Program-made: the position numbers and the translations under genes
Notes under the pieces: generated by a model
Told to the model about the DNA's origin: nothing
The model's database searches: none
What the model saw: the letters and a program-made list of their open reading frames with translations, nothing else
Shown: in pieces, positions 1 through 7,992 of the stretch
Layout of the letters: each line of letters starts with the position of its first letter
How positions within the stretch are numbered: position 1 is the stretch's first letter
NCBI GenBank assembly: GCA_016709025.1
Contig: JADJEQ010000026.1
Coordinates: 23,414-87,413, forward strand
Direction of reading: 5' to 3'
Source: Bacteroidales bacterium
GTDB taxonomy: Bacteria > Bacteroidota > Bacteroidia > Bacteroidales > Lentimicrobiaceae
DNA: 64,000 nucleotides

Positions 1-150
1 CAGATCACCGGCTGCTTCAGCCACACTGCGCTGAAAGTTGGCTTCGCGTAATTTAACTGCACTGCGTATCCAATATGCCTGAATACCGGTGAGAATGATC
101 AGTGCAACACTTACAAGAATGGCAATAAAAAGGATAAGCCGACGGTTCAT
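1..150 (-). CDS. Sensor histidine kinase, N-terminal fragment (cut by window edge)
   Basis: Only the first 50 codons lie in the window. Reading the minus strand from the ATG at 148-150 gives a short basic start (MNRRL), one strongly hydrophobic segment at about residues 5-22, and then GIQAYWI followed by a charged stretch ending in AEAAGDL. A single N-terminal membrane helix followed by an IQxYWI-type motif and a charged region is typical of Bacteroidota sensor histidine kinases. The catalytic part is outside the window, so the function is an inference from the first 50 residues. It is transcribed away from the gene at 568. Confidence 0.55.
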   Translation of the reverse strand, partial: MNRRLILFIAILVSVALIILTGIQAYWIRSAVKLREANFQRSVAEAAGDL

Positions 151-567
151 GGTTGCAAAGGTAAGTGCATGGCTGCATTTTGGTGTTTTCGATTAACAAC
201 TTTTAACGTTTGTTGGGGTTCGTTAACAAGTCAGTCCGTGAGCAGGGCTTAACTTTGCAATATCAAAAAAACAACTGATTCTGTGATTATCATACTGTTT
301 TCAGTTAGATGTGTTTTGTGTGTGTAAAGTGTTTTATTGGTTTTGTTGTGTAAAAAGTGCAGTCTCCCCACAAGGCTGCATTTTTTTTTGCCTTTTTTGC
401 ACTGAAGAAAATGGATCAAAAAAACTGTTTACTAAAAAAACCTGCGTTACAATAACCTCACCATGGCTTTCATCTGAACAAAATACAAAAAATTGTTTAT
501 AATACCTTTTATTATTTTGATTCACAGGTAAATATTCTTATATTTATCCTGTCAAAAAAAACGTATT
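151..567. other. Divergent intergenic region, AT-rich
   Basis: This 417-base gap separates the leftward kinase gene from the rightward gene at 568. It is AT-rich with several homopolymer runs (T9 near 381, A6-A7 runs near 420-440). The short open frames here, on both strands near 311-525, overlap each other and resemble no protein, so I do not call them. The only signal I can support is the promoter next to the kinase-like gene at 568. Confidence 0.5.
515..546 (+). promoter_or_regulatory. Predicted Bacteroidota-type promoter for the gene at 568
   Basis: A TTTTG box at 515-519 is followed after 19 bases by TATATTTA at 539-546. This matches the phylum consensus (TTTG at -33, TAnnTTTG at -7) with one mismatch in the last base. 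Transcription would start about 15 bases before the ATG at 568, which is preceded by an A8 stretch instead of a Shine-Dalgarno site. Confidence 0.4.
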
Positions 568-1254
568 ATGGAAAATATGTTGCTTAAAGTAATGGCCGAA
601 AGTTTCGAAAGGAAACAGGCCGGTGATCCGAGGCTTTTAGGAAACCTTCCCTTTATAACCATATCCAGGGAGTTTGGTTGTCAGGCCAATTTACTTGCAG
701 CCATGTTGAAGCAGGAACTGGATAAAAGTGGCAAAACCTGGCAGATCATGAATAAGGAGATTATTCAGGATGCTGCCCGCGAACTGCATCTGGATACTGA
801 TCTGATCTCCCGGATATCCGGTTCATTTGAACGGACGCAGATGGATGAAATTATTCATGCTTTATCGTCGAGGTATTACAAGAGCGATCGTAAGATCAGG
901 CAAACCATAGCCTCGGTGGTGCTGAATACCGCTCACGCCGGGCATGTCATTGTAGTGGGTCGGGGTGGGGCGGTTGTAACCCGTGGTCTGCATCCTTCCA
1001 TACATGTACATTTGATTGCTCCGATCGAGTGGAGGTTGAATTCGCTCATGGTCCGCTATGGCCTGAAGCGCGAAGAGACCTATAAGCAGTTGACGGAGAC
1101 CGATCACAAGCGTTATAAACTAATCAGAGACAGCCTGAAAGGGGCTGAAGCCATGGAGCATTTGTTTGACCTTTCGATCAACTGCAACCTGGTTTCACAC
1201 GAAGAGATGGTTAAAATAATCATGAATCTGGCACAAATCAGAAAAATGGTATAG
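568..1254 (+). CDS. Cytidylate kinase-like family protein
   Basis: This 228-residue soluble protein has the hallmark start of the cytidylate-kinase-like family, FITISREFG at residues 29-37, followed by an alpha-helical ATPase-type fold with conserved VIVVGRGGAVV in the middle. In the usual family the segment after ISREFG is a glycine-rich GSGGR-like nucleotide loop. Here it reads GCQAN (37-41), so the phosphate-binding loop is atypical and kinase activity is uncertain. Members occur in many Bacteroidota, and their substrate is generally unassigned. The ATG at 568 sits just after an A-rich leader. The gene is convergent with ubiE, 55 bases away. True CMP kinase (cmk) is less likely because of the altered loop. 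Confidence 0.7.
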   Translation: MENMLLKVMAESFERKQAGDPRLLGNLPFITISREFGCQANLLAAMLKQELDKSGKTWQIMNKEIIQDAARELHLDTDLISRISGSFERTQMDEIIHALSSRYYKSDRKIRQTIASVVLNTAHAGHVIVVGRGGAVVTRGLHPSIHVHLIAPIEWRLNSLMVRYGLKREETYKQLTETDHKRYKLIRDSLKGAEAMEHLFDLSINCNLVSHEEMVKIIMNLAQIRKMV

Positions 1255-1309
1255 GCATCCGGGGAAGCCGTCCATGTTATACATGCCTTGAAAACCAGGG
1301 AGGACAGGG

Positions 1310-2029
1310 TTATTTTTCAGCAATCATAATTGCCGAAACGCCCATGAGTAATGGGATTCCGGTTGTTCTACTGAAGCCTGCCTTCTTCAGTACCTCCGAT
1401 AATTCGGGGATCGACCAGTAATGATTTCCGGAATAGGCCAGGTAATCATAAGCCGGCCGGTTGCCTGAAATCAACCCGCCAACCGGGGCAGTAAAATATT
1501 TCATATACTGATGATAGCCCCAGCGTATAAATCCTGCGGAAGGCTGACTGGTTTCAACAATTACAAAACGTCCACCCGGTTTCAGTACCCTGAGCACTTC
1601 ACTGATGTGCAGCTGGGCGTCGGGATTCTCAAAAGTGAGGTTGCGGAAACCAAACGAAATTCCGATGGAATCGAAAAAGCTGTCCTCAAAAGGCATATTT
1701 CCGGCATCGCCCTGAATCAGTTTCACCCGTCCTTCGCCGAATACGGCCACTTTCTCCTTTGCCCGCTCGAGCATGGTATGGCTGAAATCAAGGCCATAAA
1801 GCTCAGTTGATTCAGCAGCATTTTTCGCCAGATGCATCATCAGATCGGCAGTGCCGCAGCAGAGGTCGAGCACCCGTGCCGGGTTGTTCTCCAGCACCTT
1901 CGATGCGGTTTTCCTGCGCCAGCCCTCGTCAAGATTGAGGGTCAGAATGCGGTTGAGAATGTCATATTTAGGAGGTACTTCAGTGAATATCTGCTGGGTG
2001 GGCCTGAAACCTTTTTCGTCGCGGAACAT
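1310..2029 (-). CDS. ubiE: Demethylmenaquinone methyltransferase (UbiE/MenG)
   Basis: A class I SAM-dependent C-methyltransferase of 239 residues, the normal length for the family. It catalyses the last methylation of menaquinone biosynthesis (2-demethylmenaquinol to menaquinol) at the cytoplasmic membrane. Visible motifs are YDILNRILTLNLDEGWR (22-38), the SAM-binding motif VLDLCCGTAD (53-62), and the family signatures SFGFRNL and EVLRVLKPGGR. The ATG at 2027-2029 gives the usual N-terminus, with the FxxVPPKYD motif near residue 16. Menaquinone is the usual quinone of anaerobic and facultative Bacteroidota, so the name menG would also fit. No menaquinone genes are adjacent. Its promoter side faces a large repeat-filled gap. 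Confidence 0.93.
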   Translation of the reverse strand: MFRDEKGFRPTQQIFTEVPPKYDILNRILTLNLDEGWRRKTASKVLENNPARVLDLCCGTADLMMHLAKNAAESTELYGLDFSHTMLERAKEKVAVFGEGRVKLIQGDAGNMPFEDSFFDSIGISFGFRNLTFENPDAQLHISEVLRVLKPGGRFVIVETSQPSAGFIRWGYHQYMKYFTAPVGGLISGNRPAYDYLAYSGNHYWSIPELSEVLKKAGFSRTTGIPLLMGVSAIMIAEK

Positions 2030-2064
2030 GAATCTAATTTTCTATGAAGGTGCAAAGATAAGGA

Positions 2065-2241
2065 AGTTTAGCTTCGCTGACCTTCGGTTCAGAGTAACAG
2101 GGTTTCAGAATTTCAGGGTTTCAAAGTTTCAGAGTTACAGGGTTTCAATTAAGCAGTTGGCAAAAAGCAATAAGCAGTTGGCAAAAGAAAGTTCTAAAGT
2201 TCAAGAGTTTCAGAGTTTAGCTTCGCTGACCTTCGGTTCAG
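2065..2241. repeat. Octad arrays flanked by a 28-base direct repeat
   Basis: A 28-base sequence at 2065-2092 (core AGCTTCGCTGACCTTCGG) recurs exactly at 2214-2241. Between the copies is an 8-base-period array, about seven units at 2091-2146 with words such as AGGGTTTC, AGAATTTC and AGAGTTAC. It is followed by 7-base units around 2151-2205, where a 15-base block is repeated 21 bases later. No plausible protein is encoded. Confidence 0.75.
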
Positions 2242-2287
2242 GATTTCAGGATTCCAGGATTCCAGAGTTTCAGAGTTACATAATTAC
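2240..2287. repeat. Octad tandem array
   Basis: Six consecutive 8-base units (AGGATTTC, AGGATTCC twice, AGAGTTTC, AGAGTTAC, ATAATTAC). Short remnants of the same family reappear at 2414-2438 and 2551-2574. Confidence 0.7.
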
Positions 2288-2332
2288 AAAGCAGGTTCGG
2301 TGGTCCTGGCTCCGCGAAACCCGGATGGTCTC

Positions 2333-2406
2333 GGCTCCGCTCGACCACCGGTTTTGCGGTTGTTGATTTTGTTTTCTGTTGGTGGTTGAGCGGAGTCGAA
2401 ACCACC
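2333..2406. repeat. REP-like imperfect inverted repeat
   Basis: GGCTCCGCTCGACCACC at 2333-2349 is the near-perfect reverse complement of GGTGGTTGAGCGGAGTC at 2381-2397 (two mismatches). The loop is about 31 bases, and a further GAAACCACC closes the right side. A related half-copy lies at about 2299-2317. It could form a stable stem-loop in the long gap between ubiE and the metallopeptidase gene. Confidence 0.6.
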
Positions 2407-2486
2407 ACGGTACTGGGGTTTCAGGGTTACAGGGTTACCAAGGGCTTCCGGCTCCCCCTCGCCAGAAAAGCAAAAAGTCCGATTTT

Positions 2487-2515
2487 CTTCTCCTTGAGGA
2501 GAAGGTGCCCGAAGG
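2487..2515. repeat. Two adjacent small hairpins (REP-like)
   Basis: CTTCTCCT at 2487-2494 is the perfect complement of AGGAGAAG at 2497-2504. Immediately after it, GCCC-GAA-GGGC forms a second hairpin. There is no T-run, so this is not an obvious terminator. Confidence 0.5.
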
Positions 2516-2582
2516 GCGGATGAGGTGGAGAGGGGGTTGGGGGGAGAGGTTACAGGGTTTCAGAATTTCAGGGTGCCCACTT

Positions 2583-2645
2583 CATGCCCCATGCTCCATG
2601 CTCCATGCCCTGAGCCCTGAGCTCTGCGCCCTGCGCCCTGTGCCC
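2583..2645 (-). repeat. Heptad array, GGGCACA/GAGCATG family
   Basis: Nine consecutive 7-base units without slippage. On the minus strand, from 2645 to 2583, the words go from GGGCACA and GGGCGCA through GAGCTCA and GGGCTCA to GGGCATG and GAGCATG. The same family, with the same order of word types, occurs at 5959-6063 and 56042-56111. Confidence 0.85.
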
Positions 2646-2690
2646 CTTGCTATTTTTCTTTTTACATTCTTCATTTATACCTTTTTAACC

Positions 2691-2698
2691 TACATTTG
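2691..2698 (+). promoter_or_regulatory. -7 promoter element for the metallopeptidase gene
   Basis: TACATTTG is a perfect match to the Bacteroidota TAnnTTTG element, 25 bases upstream of the ATG at 2723. I see no clear -33 TTTG box at the right spacing. Confidence 0.45.
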
Positions 2699-2722
2699 CA
2701 TGGTCCTAAAATTCACATTATT

Positions 2723-4780
2723 ATGCGTAAACTCATCATTTTCATGGCAATGGCGACCATTCTGGCCGTGAGTAGCTGCGGTAAAAAACAGCCTTCAGCT
2801 ACAGGAACCGAAACCGTAAAAACATTTATTGAACAACCCACCGTGGAAAAAATCACCAAAGCCCTCACCGACTCACTGGGCGAAGCCTCAGTATTCAGGA
2901 TTGAACGCGGCGTGAAACAGGTTGCTGCCCTGTGGCGCGAGAGCGACGGCACTTCCGCCGATTTTGAGAAATTCTGTAAGGATAACTTCGTAGCTGACGA
3001 TGCTGCGCTTGAAACCCTTTACAAAAAACTGGAACGCAATTTTGAAATTTTCAGGGGTTATTTCCATAAAATGGATGTGCTGCTGAAAGAACCCATTCAG
3101 ATTACCGGTCCCGAAATTGAACCGGTTGACATGATGTTCGGCAGTTATGACGCCTCCGCCCACCTGGACGATGACTTTTTTAACAACAAGATCGCTTTTC
3201 TAACCGCACTGAACTTCCCTTTCTATTCTCTGAAAGAGAAGACCGACAAGGGTGCAACCTGGAGTCGCAGAGATTGGGCCTATGCCCGCATGGGCGATCG
3301 TTTTACAACGCGCATTCCTGCCGATATTATCCTGAAAGCTTCGCAAACCCTTACGGAAGCCGATGCTTATATTTCGGATTACAACATCTTCATGGGCAAA
3401 CTTCAGAATCCTGAAGGCAAATTCCTGTTTCCAGCCGATATGAAGCTGCTTTCACACTGGAACCTCCGCGATGAACTGAAATCGAACTACACCGGCGAAA
3501 ACGGGTTGGAAAAACAAAAAATGATCTATTCAGTAATGAAGCACATCATCGATCAGAGCATTCCACAGCAGGTGATCAACAAAAACGAATATGTCTGGAA
3601 TCCGCTGATAAACAAAATATATAAAGATGGTAAAGAAGCAGCGGTTACACCTGAGCCTGATACAAGATACAGTGTTTTGCTTGACAACTTCCATGTGATG
3701 AAATCCATCGATGCATACAGCCCGAATTTTCCCACTTTTATCAGCCGCGCATTTGAAGGTGGAATGGAAATTCCGCAGGAGGATGTAGAGCGGTTGTTTA
3801 CTCAGTTTGTTTCATCGCCGCAGGTAAAGGAAGTGGCCGCTTACATCAGCAAACAGCTTGGCCGCCCGCTTGAACCTTTCGATATCTGGTACAATGGTTT
3901 CAAATCGCGCGGTGGAGTGCCCGAAGAACAGCTTACGGCCATGACTTCAAAAAAATATCCCAATCCGAAAGCCTTTGAAGCCGATATGATGAATATCCTG
4001 GTAAAGCTGGGCTGGGAAAAAGAGAAAGCAAACAGTATTGCTTCCCTGATTACAGTGGATCCAGCCCGTGGTTCCGGTCATGCATGGGGTGCAGAAATGC
4101 GCAACGACGTGGCCCGCCTCCGTACCCGTATTGGTGAAAATGGAATGGATTACAAAGGTTATAATATTGCTGTACATGAATTTGGTCACAACGTGGAGCA
4201 AACGGTGACCATGAACGATGTGGACTATTATATGCTGCAGGGCGTTCCGAATACAGCCTTTACGGAAGCCGTTGCTTTCCTTTTCCAGAAACGCGACCTC
4301 GAACTGCTGGGTATGCCCAATGCCGATCCCAACAAGGATTACATGATGGCGCTTGATAACTTCTGGTCGTGCTACGAGATTATGGGCGTTTCGCTGGTCG
4401 ATATGAAGGTGTGGAAATGGATGTATGAAAATCCGGAAGCAACTCCTGCTCAGTTAAAAGATGCTGTGATCTCAGCTGCCAAAGAGGTATGGAATCAGTA
4501 TTATGCCGGCATTATGGGGGGTAAGGATGAACCCATCCTGGCCATTTATTCGCATATGATCGACAATCCATTGTATCTTTCGAATTATCCTATGGGTCAC
4601 CTGATCGAATTCCAGGTTGAACAGCAGGTTAAAGGCAAGCCACTGGCTGCCGAGTTTGACCGTATGTACACCCAGGGCCGCCTGATTCCGCAACAATGGA
4701 TGAAGGGAGCAGTTGGTAGTGAAATTTCAATTGAACCTACGCTGAATGCTGCAGCCGAAGCGCTGAAGGCTTTGAAGTAA
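2723..4780 (+). CDS. Zinc metallopeptidase lipoprotein (gluzincin, M3-like active site)
   Basis: A 685-residue predicted lipoprotein. The start chosen is the ATG at 2723, because it gives a proper signal peptide (MRKLIIFMAMATILAVSSC) with a lipobox cysteine. The upstream in-frame ATG at 2696 lies inside the promoter region. The catalytic motif HEFGH occupies residues 485-489 and is followed by NTAFTEA, whose glutamate (about 515) lies 26 residues after the second histidine. This closely matches the zinc-ligand spacing of M3 oligopeptidases. The long helical N-terminal half carries no motif I recognise. I infer a membrane-anchored periplasmic or surface peptidase, possibly an oligopeptidase. 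Subfamily and substrate are unknown. It is a single-gene unit closed by a strong terminator. Confidence 0.75.
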   Translation: MRKLIIFMAMATILAVSSCGKKQPSATGTETVKTFIEQPTVEKITKALTDSLGEASVFRIERGVKQVAALWRESDGTSADFEKFCKDNFVADDAALETLYKKLERNFEIFRGYFHKMDVLLKEPIQITGPEIEPVDMMFGSYDASAHLDDDFFNNKIAFLTALNFPFYSLKEKTDKGATWSRRDWAYARMGDRFTTRIPADIILKASQTLTEADAYISDYNIFMGKLQNPEGKFLFPADMKLLSHWNLRDELKSNYTGENGLEKQKMIYSVMKHIIDQSIPQQVINKNEYVWNPLINKIYKDGKEAAVTPEPDTRYSVLLDNFHVMKSIDAYSPNFPTFISRAFEGGMEIPQEDVERLFTQFVSSPQVKEVAAYISKQLGRPLEPFDIWYNGFKSRGGVPEEQLTAMTSKKYPNPKAFEADMMNILVKLGWEKEKANSIASLITVDPARGSGHAWGAEMRNDVARLRTRIGENGMDYKGYNIAVHEFGHNVEQTVTMNDVDYYMLQGVPNTAFTEAVAFLFQKRDLELLGMPNADPNKDYMMALDNFWSCYEIMGVSLVDMKVWKWMYENPEATPAQLKDAVISAAKEVWNQYYAGIMGGKDEPILAIYSHMIDNPLYLSNYPMGHLIEFQVEQQVKGKPLAAEFDRMYTQGRLIPQQWMKGAVGSEISIEPTLNAAAEALKALK

Positions 4781-4800
4781 TTTTTAAGTTGATAAACAGG

Positions 4801-4833
4801 AGAGACTACTTGAACAAGGTAGTCTCTTTTTTT
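4801..4833 (+). terminator. Rho-independent terminator after the metallopeptidase gene
   Basis: A perfect 9-bp stem (AGAGACTAC at 4801-4809 with GTAGTCTCT at 4819-4827) with a 9-base loop and a run of seven T. It starts 20 bases after the stop codon. Confidence 0.9.
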
Positions 4834-5039
4834 GGTTTTTCACTGGTTATTCAGCGTTTTCCATCGTTTATCGGGGTTTTTAGGCAATTCATCCAGGTTA
4901 ATCTGCTGTTTGCCATTTTTCTTTTGCTTTGTCAGGCGATGTCCGGCATTTTTGCATTTTCAGGGAGGGCGGTCAATTCATCCGGATTATCCAGAACCTG
5001 ATGGGTTATTAATTGTTTATTACTTTAAAACTTATATTT

Positions 5040-5960
5040 ATGCAAACAATATTAGGCGCCAATGGCGTAATCGGAAAAGGGCTGGCCAAAGAACTGATTA
5101 CCTACACCAGTGATATCCGTCTTGTAAGCCGCAACCCCAGGGCGGTAAATCCCAACGATCAGTTAATGGTTGCAGATCTGACCAATGCTGAGCAGGTAGA
5201 CCGGGCAGTAGCAGGTTCCGACGTGGTTTATCTCACCGTGGGATTGGAATACAAGATTAAAGTGTGGCAGAAACAATGGCCGGTGATTATGCGCAATGTG
5301 ATCGACAGCTGTAAGAAAAACGGCGCAAAACTCGTTTTCTTCGACAATGTTTACATGTATGACCGCGACTTTCTGGGCAATATGACCGAAGATATTCCGG
5401 TGAGGCCTACCAGCAAAAAAGGAGAAGTCAGGGCACAGATCGAAAGAATGCTAAAGGATGAAATCAAGGCAGGCCAACTGAAGGCCCTGATTGCCCGTTC
5501 TGCCGATTTCATAGGACCTGCCAATAACTTTCTTGTAGAGGTGGTTTATAAAAATTTTGCCAAAGGCAAAAAAGCCAACTGGTTTTCAAAAACCGACAAG
5601 ATACACAACTTCACCAATACCATTGATGCTGCCAGAGGAACTGCCAAACTCGGGAATGCGCCGGATGCTTATGGAGAAGTTTGGCATCTGCCTACATCCG
5701 ATGCCCGGCTTACCGGTAAAGAATGGATTGGACTGTTTGCCAAAGAAATGAACGTTGAGCCTAAATTCAGCGTATTGCCAGACTGGATGCTTGGATTAAT
5801 CGGTCTGTTTGTGCCGATTATGAATGAGTTGAAGGAAATGACCTACCAGTACGACCGCGATTATTTCTTCAACAGCAGCAAATTCAACAAACGTTTCGGA
5901 TATAAGCCGATCTCTCCCGAAGATGGTGTGAAGGCTCTTGTGAAAGAGCTGAAAGGCTGA
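5040..5960 (+). CDS. NAD(P)-binding epimerase/dehydratase-like protein (extended SDR)
   Basis: A 306-residue soluble Rossmann-fold protein. The start is set at the ATG at 5040 because the dinucleotide motif GANGVIGKGLA then falls at residues 6-16, as usual; the frame upstream of it does not resemble the family. Residues around 70-76 (DVVYLTVG) and VFFDNVYMYD (about 102-111) fit the central strands of extended or atypical short-chain dehydrogenases. The YMYD region sits where the catalytic tyrosine motif is expected, but a clear YxxxK is not obvious. I infer an NAD(P)-dependent epimerase or reductase of unknown substrate. The stop codon at 5958-5960 coincides with the start of a heptad array. 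Confidence 0.75.
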   Translation: MQTILGANGVIGKGLAKELITYTSDIRLVSRNPRAVNPNDQLMVADLTNAEQVDRAVAGSDVVYLTVGLEYKIKVWQKQWPVIMRNVIDSCKKNGAKLVFFDNVYMYDRDFLGNMTEDIPVRPTSKKGEVRAQIERMLKDEIKAGQLKALIARSADFIGPANNFLVEVVYKNFAKGKKANWFSKTDKIHNFTNTIDAARGTAKLGNAPDAYGEVWHLPTSDARLTGKEWIGLFAKEMNVEPKFSVLPDWMLGLIGLFVPIMNELKEMTYQYDRDYFFNSSKFNKRFGYKPISPEDGVKALVKELKG

Positions 5961-6063
5961 GCAAAGGGCCAAGGGCTCAGAGCTCAGGGCGCAGGGCACA
6001 GGGCACAGGGCTCAGGGCTCAGAGCACAGGGCACAGGGCACAGAGCATGGAGCATGGAGCATC
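5959..6063 (+). repeat. Heptad array, GGGCACA/GAGCATG family, starting at a stop codon
   Basis: Fifteen uninterrupted 7-base units beginning with the last two bases of the preceding gene's TGA. The words run from GAGCAAA, GGGCCAA and GGGCTCA through GGGCACA to three GAGCATG-type units. The phase never slips over 105 bases. The type order matches the arrays at 2583-2645 and 56042-56111. Confidence 0.9.
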
Positions 6064-6139
6064 GGGATGCCCGTCCCTCGTCCCCTTCTCCCCGTCCCTC
6101 TCCCTACTCTGACCAGGGTAATCCGGAAATCAGATCTCC

Positions 6140-6267
6140 TCTCTTGGAAATCATATTTTGGATATTTGGAATTGGACCCTGGACCTTAGAAATTGGAATT
6201 GGAAATTAGACCCTGGAAATTGGAAACCTGCCAGCCGGCAGGCTGGTTAGACATTAGAAATTCAACC
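6140..6267 (+). repeat. Heptad array, GGAAATT/AGAAATT family
   Basis: From 6160 the sequence steps in 7-base words (GGATATT, GGACCCT, GGACCTT, AGAAATT, GGAAATT, AGACCCT) with one single-base slip near 6195-6200. A GC-rich double hairpin (CCTGCC, CCAGCC, GGCAGG, GGCTGG) interrupts it at about 6227-6246. TTAGACA, TTAGAAA and TTCAACC then follow. The same family recurs at 7127-7267, 55765-55784 and 56010-56037. Confidence 0.75.
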
Positions 6268-6322
6268 TTGCATTTCCCCCTTTCGTTTCGTTACTTTGCC
6301 CCCCAACCAATTTGAGGAATTC

Positions 6323-7090
6323 ATGAAACATTGCTTTTTGTTGTTTGTATTGATACTTGCGCTAAGGGCCGGTGCTCAGATCAGCCTTGAACATACATAT
6401 CCAGGCCAGGGTTCCGTCGCCCACCTTGAATTCCAGGACGGAAAATATGCCCTGCTCGAAGCCTCTGACTACCGCTGCAGGATCTACAATGCGGATCATT
6501 CCCTGTATAAAACCGTTAACCTGCAGGCGCCGGGAGGGAGTACCATTAACTCCCTCCAGCATGTAACCGATGGCCTGTTCAATACAGATGCCCTGATCGA
6601 GTTTTCGTACACCTGCTATTTGATCTCCGGAAGCAATGTAGTTTACGAAACCCGGGTTGCCAATGAAAATGGCCAGGTACTGCTTACAGTCAGCGGTGCC
6701 AGTGCAGCCTATGTTGATTACATCGGCGATTCATGGAAGTTCATTGCCTGGATTTACGATTATTCTTCCACTCCCGCTGAGGTAAATACCAAAGTTTATT
6801 CACTGCCCGGACATCTGATAACCACCGTTGAAAGTATGCCTGAAGAGCACCTGTTTAAACAAGCCTTTCCGAACCCGGCCGTTGAATCCATCACCCTTTT
6901 CTATAAGCTTCCTGCCGGTAGCGAAGGGCGTATGCTGATCAGTAATTCAAATGGTCAGATAATCAAGATATTGTCACTTGGTTCGGGGTTCGATAACATT
7001 CTTTTCCCGGTTCACGACTTACCTGACGGGGTTTATTTCTATACCACTGAAGGCGGCACCGGCAGCGGGAATTTTATTGTCGTAAAATAG
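6323..7090 (+). CDS. Secreted protein with T9SS C-terminal sorting domain
   Basis: This 255-residue protein starts at the ATG at 6323, which directly precedes a signal peptide (MKHCFLLFVLILALRAGAQ). The middle is beta-rich and I do not recognise it; it looks like a short stretch of WD/propeller-like strands. The last 75 residues form a type A T9SS sorting domain: AFPNPAVESITLFYKLP, then SNSNGQIIKIL, and finally LPDGVYFY and a C-terminal FIVVK. I infer export by Sec, transport through the type IX system and attachment at the cell surface or release. The function of the cargo is unknown. It stands alone between two repeat-filled gaps. Confidence 0.8.
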   Translation: MKHCFLLFVLILALRAGAQISLEHTYPGQGSVAHLEFQDGKYALLEASDYRCRIYNADHSLYKTVNLQAPGGSTINSLQHVTDGLFNTDALIEFSYTCYLISGSNVVYETRVANENGQVLLTVSGASAAYVDYIGDSWKFIAWIYDYSSTPAEVNTKVYSLPGHLITTVESMPEEHLFKQAFPNPAVESITLFYKLPAGSEGRMLISNSNGQIIKILSLGSGFDNILFPVHDLPDGVYFYTTEGGTGSGNFIVVK

Positions 7091-7126
7091 CGGTTCCTGG
7101 TTATTTTCACTTCCGATTTTGAAAGA

Positions 7127-7267
7127 AATATCTAATATCAAATGTCTAATTTCCAAATGCATTCTGATAAGTAAGGGTCAACGACATCAGGGGATAAGTA
7201 TTTTAGATATTGGAAATTGGAAATTGGAAATTAGACCTTAGAGATTAGAAATTAGAAATTAGATATT
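7127..7267. repeat. Inverted pair of heptad arrays, GGAAATT/AGAAATT family
   Basis: At 7127-7154 four 7-base words (AATATCT, AATATCA, AATGTCT, AATTTCC) are the complements of AGATATT, TGATATT, AGACATT and GGAAATT. At 7205-7267 nine words of the same family run in the opposite orientation (AGATATT, three GGAAATT, AGACCTT, AGAGATT, two AGAAATT, AGATATT). About 50 bases of unique sequence separate the arms, so the pair could fold into a long imperfect hairpin. Confidence 0.8.
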
Positions 7268-7333
7268 TGCCTTTCTCCTCAACCTCAGCCCCAACCTTAA
7301 CCTCAATTATTACTAAAAAACAAACATTACGCT

Positions 7334-7366
7334 ATTGACTTTTATGTTACGAATATAGTATATTTG
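7334..7366 (+). promoter_or_regulatory. Promoter for the TetR-led operon
   Basis: ATTG at 7334-7337, 21 bases of spacing and a perfect -7 element TATATTTG at 7359-7366. The predicted transcription start is near 7373, about 18 bases before the ATG at 7391. Confidence 0.6.
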
Positions 7367-7390
7367 TGCCGTTATCGTAATCTTATCCGG

Positions 7391-7981
7391 ATGAGTAACC
7401 CTGTCATTGGTAAAAAGAAAGCCGCAATCCTTGAATCAGGTCGTGAGTTGTTCTGGAAGTATGGATTCAAAAGAGTTTCCGTCGAAGAAATCTGCCGCAG
7501 GGCTTCGGTGAGTAAAATGACTTTCTACCGTTATTTTACCGACAAGGCCGAACTTGCCAGGGCTGTTTATGATGCTGAAGTTGAAGCAGGTATGTCACGT
7601 TTCAGGGAGATTCTGGAATCCGATTTGCCGGTTCCGGAAAAAATTAGAAATGTGCTGCTGATTAAATCCGGATCCGTGAGCAACATCAGCCGTGAATTTC
7701 TCAACGACTTTTATTCTGACAACGAAACCGGCCTGAAAAGCTACATTCAGGAAAAAATTGCCTACTCAATGGAGGAAATTCTGAATGATTTCAGAAAAGC
7801 CCAGGAGAGAGGCGTTTTCCGGAAGGATTTCAAACCCGAAATGTTGTTCTACATTTCTCAAAAGATCGCAGACAGCTTCAATGATCCTTACCTGATCGGA
7901 TTGTATGGATCGCCGGCTGAGGTAATTATGGAAGTGTCGGAACTTTTTACCTACGGCATTGCACCAAAGAACTCAATTTAA
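7391..7981 (+). CDS. TetR/AcrR family transcriptional regulator
   Basis: A 196-residue protein with an N-terminal TetR-type DNA-binding domain. The helix-turn-helix lies at about residues 29-48 (VSVEEICRRASVSKMTFYRYF), which is typical of the family. The C-terminal ligand-binding half is helical and not specific. The start is the ATG at 7391, just downstream of a perfect -7 element; the in-frame TTG at 7364 lies within that element and is rejected. It is the first gene of a same-strand run with a barrel protein (12-base gap) and an ABC system, so it probably represses its own operon in response to a ligand of the exporter. That role is an inference. Confidence 0.88.
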   Translation: MSNPVIGKKKAAILESGRELFWKYGFKRVSVEEICRRASVSKMTFYRYFTDKAELARAVYDAEVEAGMSRFREILESDLPVPEKIRNVLLIKSGSVSNISREFLNDFYSDNETGLKSYIQEKIAYSMEEILNDFRKAQERGVFRKDFKPEMLFYISQKIADSFNDPYLIGLYGSPAEVIMEVSELFTYGIAPKNSI

Positions 7982-7992
7982 AAACAGCTGAC

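Noticed and set aside
311..525. Short overlapping open frames on both strands
   Set aside because: Rich in F, C and K from AT-rich repeats, no family resemblance and mutually overlapping; they lie in a promoter region.
1851..2771. Open frames of 171 and 130 residues across the repeat region
   Set aside because: Their protein consists of translated octad and heptad repeats (RVSKFQSYRVS-type), and one overlaps ubiE on the other strand.
5959..6063. CRISPR array in the tandem-repeat gaps
   Set aside because: Units are 7-8 bases and continuous, with no 20-40-base repeats separated by unique spacers and no cas genes nearby.
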